13,850 nucleotides of DNA from Myxococcales bacterium. Its GTDB lineage: Bacteria; Myxococcota; Myxococcia; Myxococcales; Anaeromyxobacteraceae. The stretch lies in contig JAJZTO010000029.1 of the NCBI GenBank assembly GCA_021848865.1, forward strand, positions 1 to 13,850, given 5' to 3'. This document shows positions 13,159 to 13,850 of this stretch, piece after piece. The first letter of the stretch is position 1; each line of letters starts with the position of its first letter. Both the position numbers and the translations under genes were made by a program. The notes below the pieces were generated by a model. That model was not told where the DNA came from. It worked only from the letters and a program-made list of their open reading frames with translations, and ran no database searches.

Positions 13159-13850
13159 CCCCGGGGCGCGGGGCGGGACGCCACCGGCGAGGGCCCGGTA
13201 GCGACGGTGCAGCGATGTGGCGACGGGACCCACATGGCCGGAGCCGACCGGCCGGTCGCCCAGCCGCGTCACCGGCAGCACCTCGCGGCTCGTCGAGGTG
13301 AGGAAGATCTCGTCCGCCGCGGCGAGCTCCTCCGGGCCGAACTCCCGCTCCTCGACCGGCCGCTCGGCGGCCGCGAGGTCGAGGACGATGCCCCGGGTCA
13401 CGCCCGCGAGGATGCCGGCGCGCAGCGGCGGCGTGGCGAGCCGGCCGCCCCGCACCAGGAAGAGGTTGGAGCTGGCGCCCTCGGTCACCCGGCCGCGGTC
13501 GTCGACGAAGAGCGCCTCCTCGGCGCCGGCGGCCCGGGCGTCGATGCCGGCCAGGGCCTCGGCGAGGTGGCCGCCGGTCTTGGCGAGCGGGTCGGCGCGG
13601 GGGACGCGGGCGTGTACCAGGACGCAGCGCACGCCGTCGCGGTAAGCGGCGGCCGGCGGGCCGCGCAGCGGGAGCGCCGCCAGGATGACGCGCGGGCCGG
13701 GATCGACGCCCAGGGCGCGCGCCTCCTCGCCGGCGCCGCGGGTGACGACCACGCGCACGCTCCGCTCGCCGCGGTTCCACGGCGCCGCGGCGGGATCCTC
13801 GGGGTCGCCGCCGCGCGAGGCCTCGACGGTGCGCAGCAGCTCCCGCTCGA
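13156..13850 (-). CDS. Aminotransferase class IV (5' end outside window)
   Basis: PLP enzyme of fold type IV (branched-chain aminotransferase / D-amino-acid aminotransferase / aminodeoxychorismate lyase). The frame is open to the right edge and reads E-R-E-L-L-R-T-V-E-A before VRVVVTRGAG, a typical internal segment, so the real start lies beyond 13850. A GTG at 13756-13758 is internal. Counting from that GTG: the likely PLP lysine is K60 in AKTGGHL; EALFVDDRGRVTEGASSNLF (81-100) is the family signature; AGVTRGIVLDLA (118-129) and EIFLTSTSREVLPV (150-163) follow; the last motif lies before the GP pair at 177-178. Residues separating lyase from transaminase are not decisive here, so I give no gene symbol. 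The stop TAG (13156-13158) overlaps the putative -10 box of the next gene. Upstream neighbours are unseen. Confidence 0.88.
   Translation of the reverse strand, partial: ERELLRTVEASRGGDPEDPAAAPWNRGERSVRVVVTRGAGEEARALGVDPGPRVILAALPLRGPPAAAYRDGVRCVLVHARVPRADPLAKTGGHLAEALAGIDARAAGAEEALFVDDRGRVTEGASSNLFLVRGGRLATPPLRAGILAGVTRGIVLDLAAAERPVEEREFGPEELAAADEIFLTSTSREVLPVTRLGDRPVGSGHVGPVATSLHRRYRALAGGVPPRAPG

Noticed and set aside
13738..13758. GTG at 13756-13758 as the true start of the aminotransferase
   Set aside because: The upstream frame to the window edge encodes a family-typical segment (ERELLRTVEA), so the gene continues beyond the window.
12158..13780. Minus-strand open frame of about 540 codons spanning HEAT and aminotransferase genes
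   Set aside because: Different frame from the two supported genes on the same strand; the product is Arg/Gly/Pro low complexity and ignores their boundaries.
1..13850. CRISPR arrays, tRNA, rRNA or riboswitches
   Set aside because: No regularly spaced repeats, tRNA cloverleaf or conserved aptamer core was found by eye. Most non-coding gaps are under 220 nt and are explained by promoters and hairpins.

Overview
The window is very GC-rich chromosomal DNA in which most codons end in G or C. Together with a non-classical sdhC-sdhA-sdhB operon, a SpoIID-type protein in a Gram-negative envelope setting and a Kelch/IPT lipoprotein, this suggests a Myxococcota-type bacterium, most like Anaeromyxobacter. 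That is inference from composition and gene content; no marker gene is present.

Layout: (1) 1-2060 (+), the 3' part of a copper-exporting P1B-type ATPase that begins left of the window. (2) 2117-3106 (-), a Fic-domain enzyme with a C-terminal helix-turn-helix. It is flanked by an AT-rich promoter region with a large imperfect dyad and uses more A/T-ending codons than its neighbours, so it looks like an acquired single-gene cargo. (3) 3327-3914 (-), a LOG-family nucleotide phosphoribohydrolase. (4) 4121-7523 (+), sdhC-sdhA-sdhB, a di-haem succinate:quinone oxidoreductase/fumarate reductase with all expected cofactor ligands, a recognisable sigma70-type promoter and a strong intrinsic terminator. 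(5) 7602-7865 (+), a small two-helix membrane protein, convergent with a 41-residue charged protein (7884-8009, -). (6) 8117-9940 (-), a lipoprotein with two IPT/TIG-like domains and six Kelch-like blades. (7) 10105-13850 (-), a tightly packed unit read as aminotransferase class IV (partial, runs off the right edge), HEAT-repeat periplasmic protein, HAMP-like membrane protein, then a SpoIID/LytB-domain protein.

How they work together: the sdh operon supplies respiratory complex II or fumarate reductase and was probably inherited vertically. The HEAT, HAMP and SpoIID genes overlap or nearly abut and all carry export or membrane signals, so they probably form one envelope module that acts on peptidoglycan. 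It is the best candidate here for an incompletely described system. The remaining genes appear to be independent units.

No gene-free stretch exceeds 300 bases. The longest gaps are 3107-3326, 3915-4120 and 9941-10104. I saw no tRNA, rRNA, CRISPR array, insertion sequence or integrase. The most unusual regulatory signals are two TAnACT boxes placed exactly 6 nt before start codons (leaderless transcripts), the dyad over the fic promoter, and the dense inverted repeats at 10034-10102.
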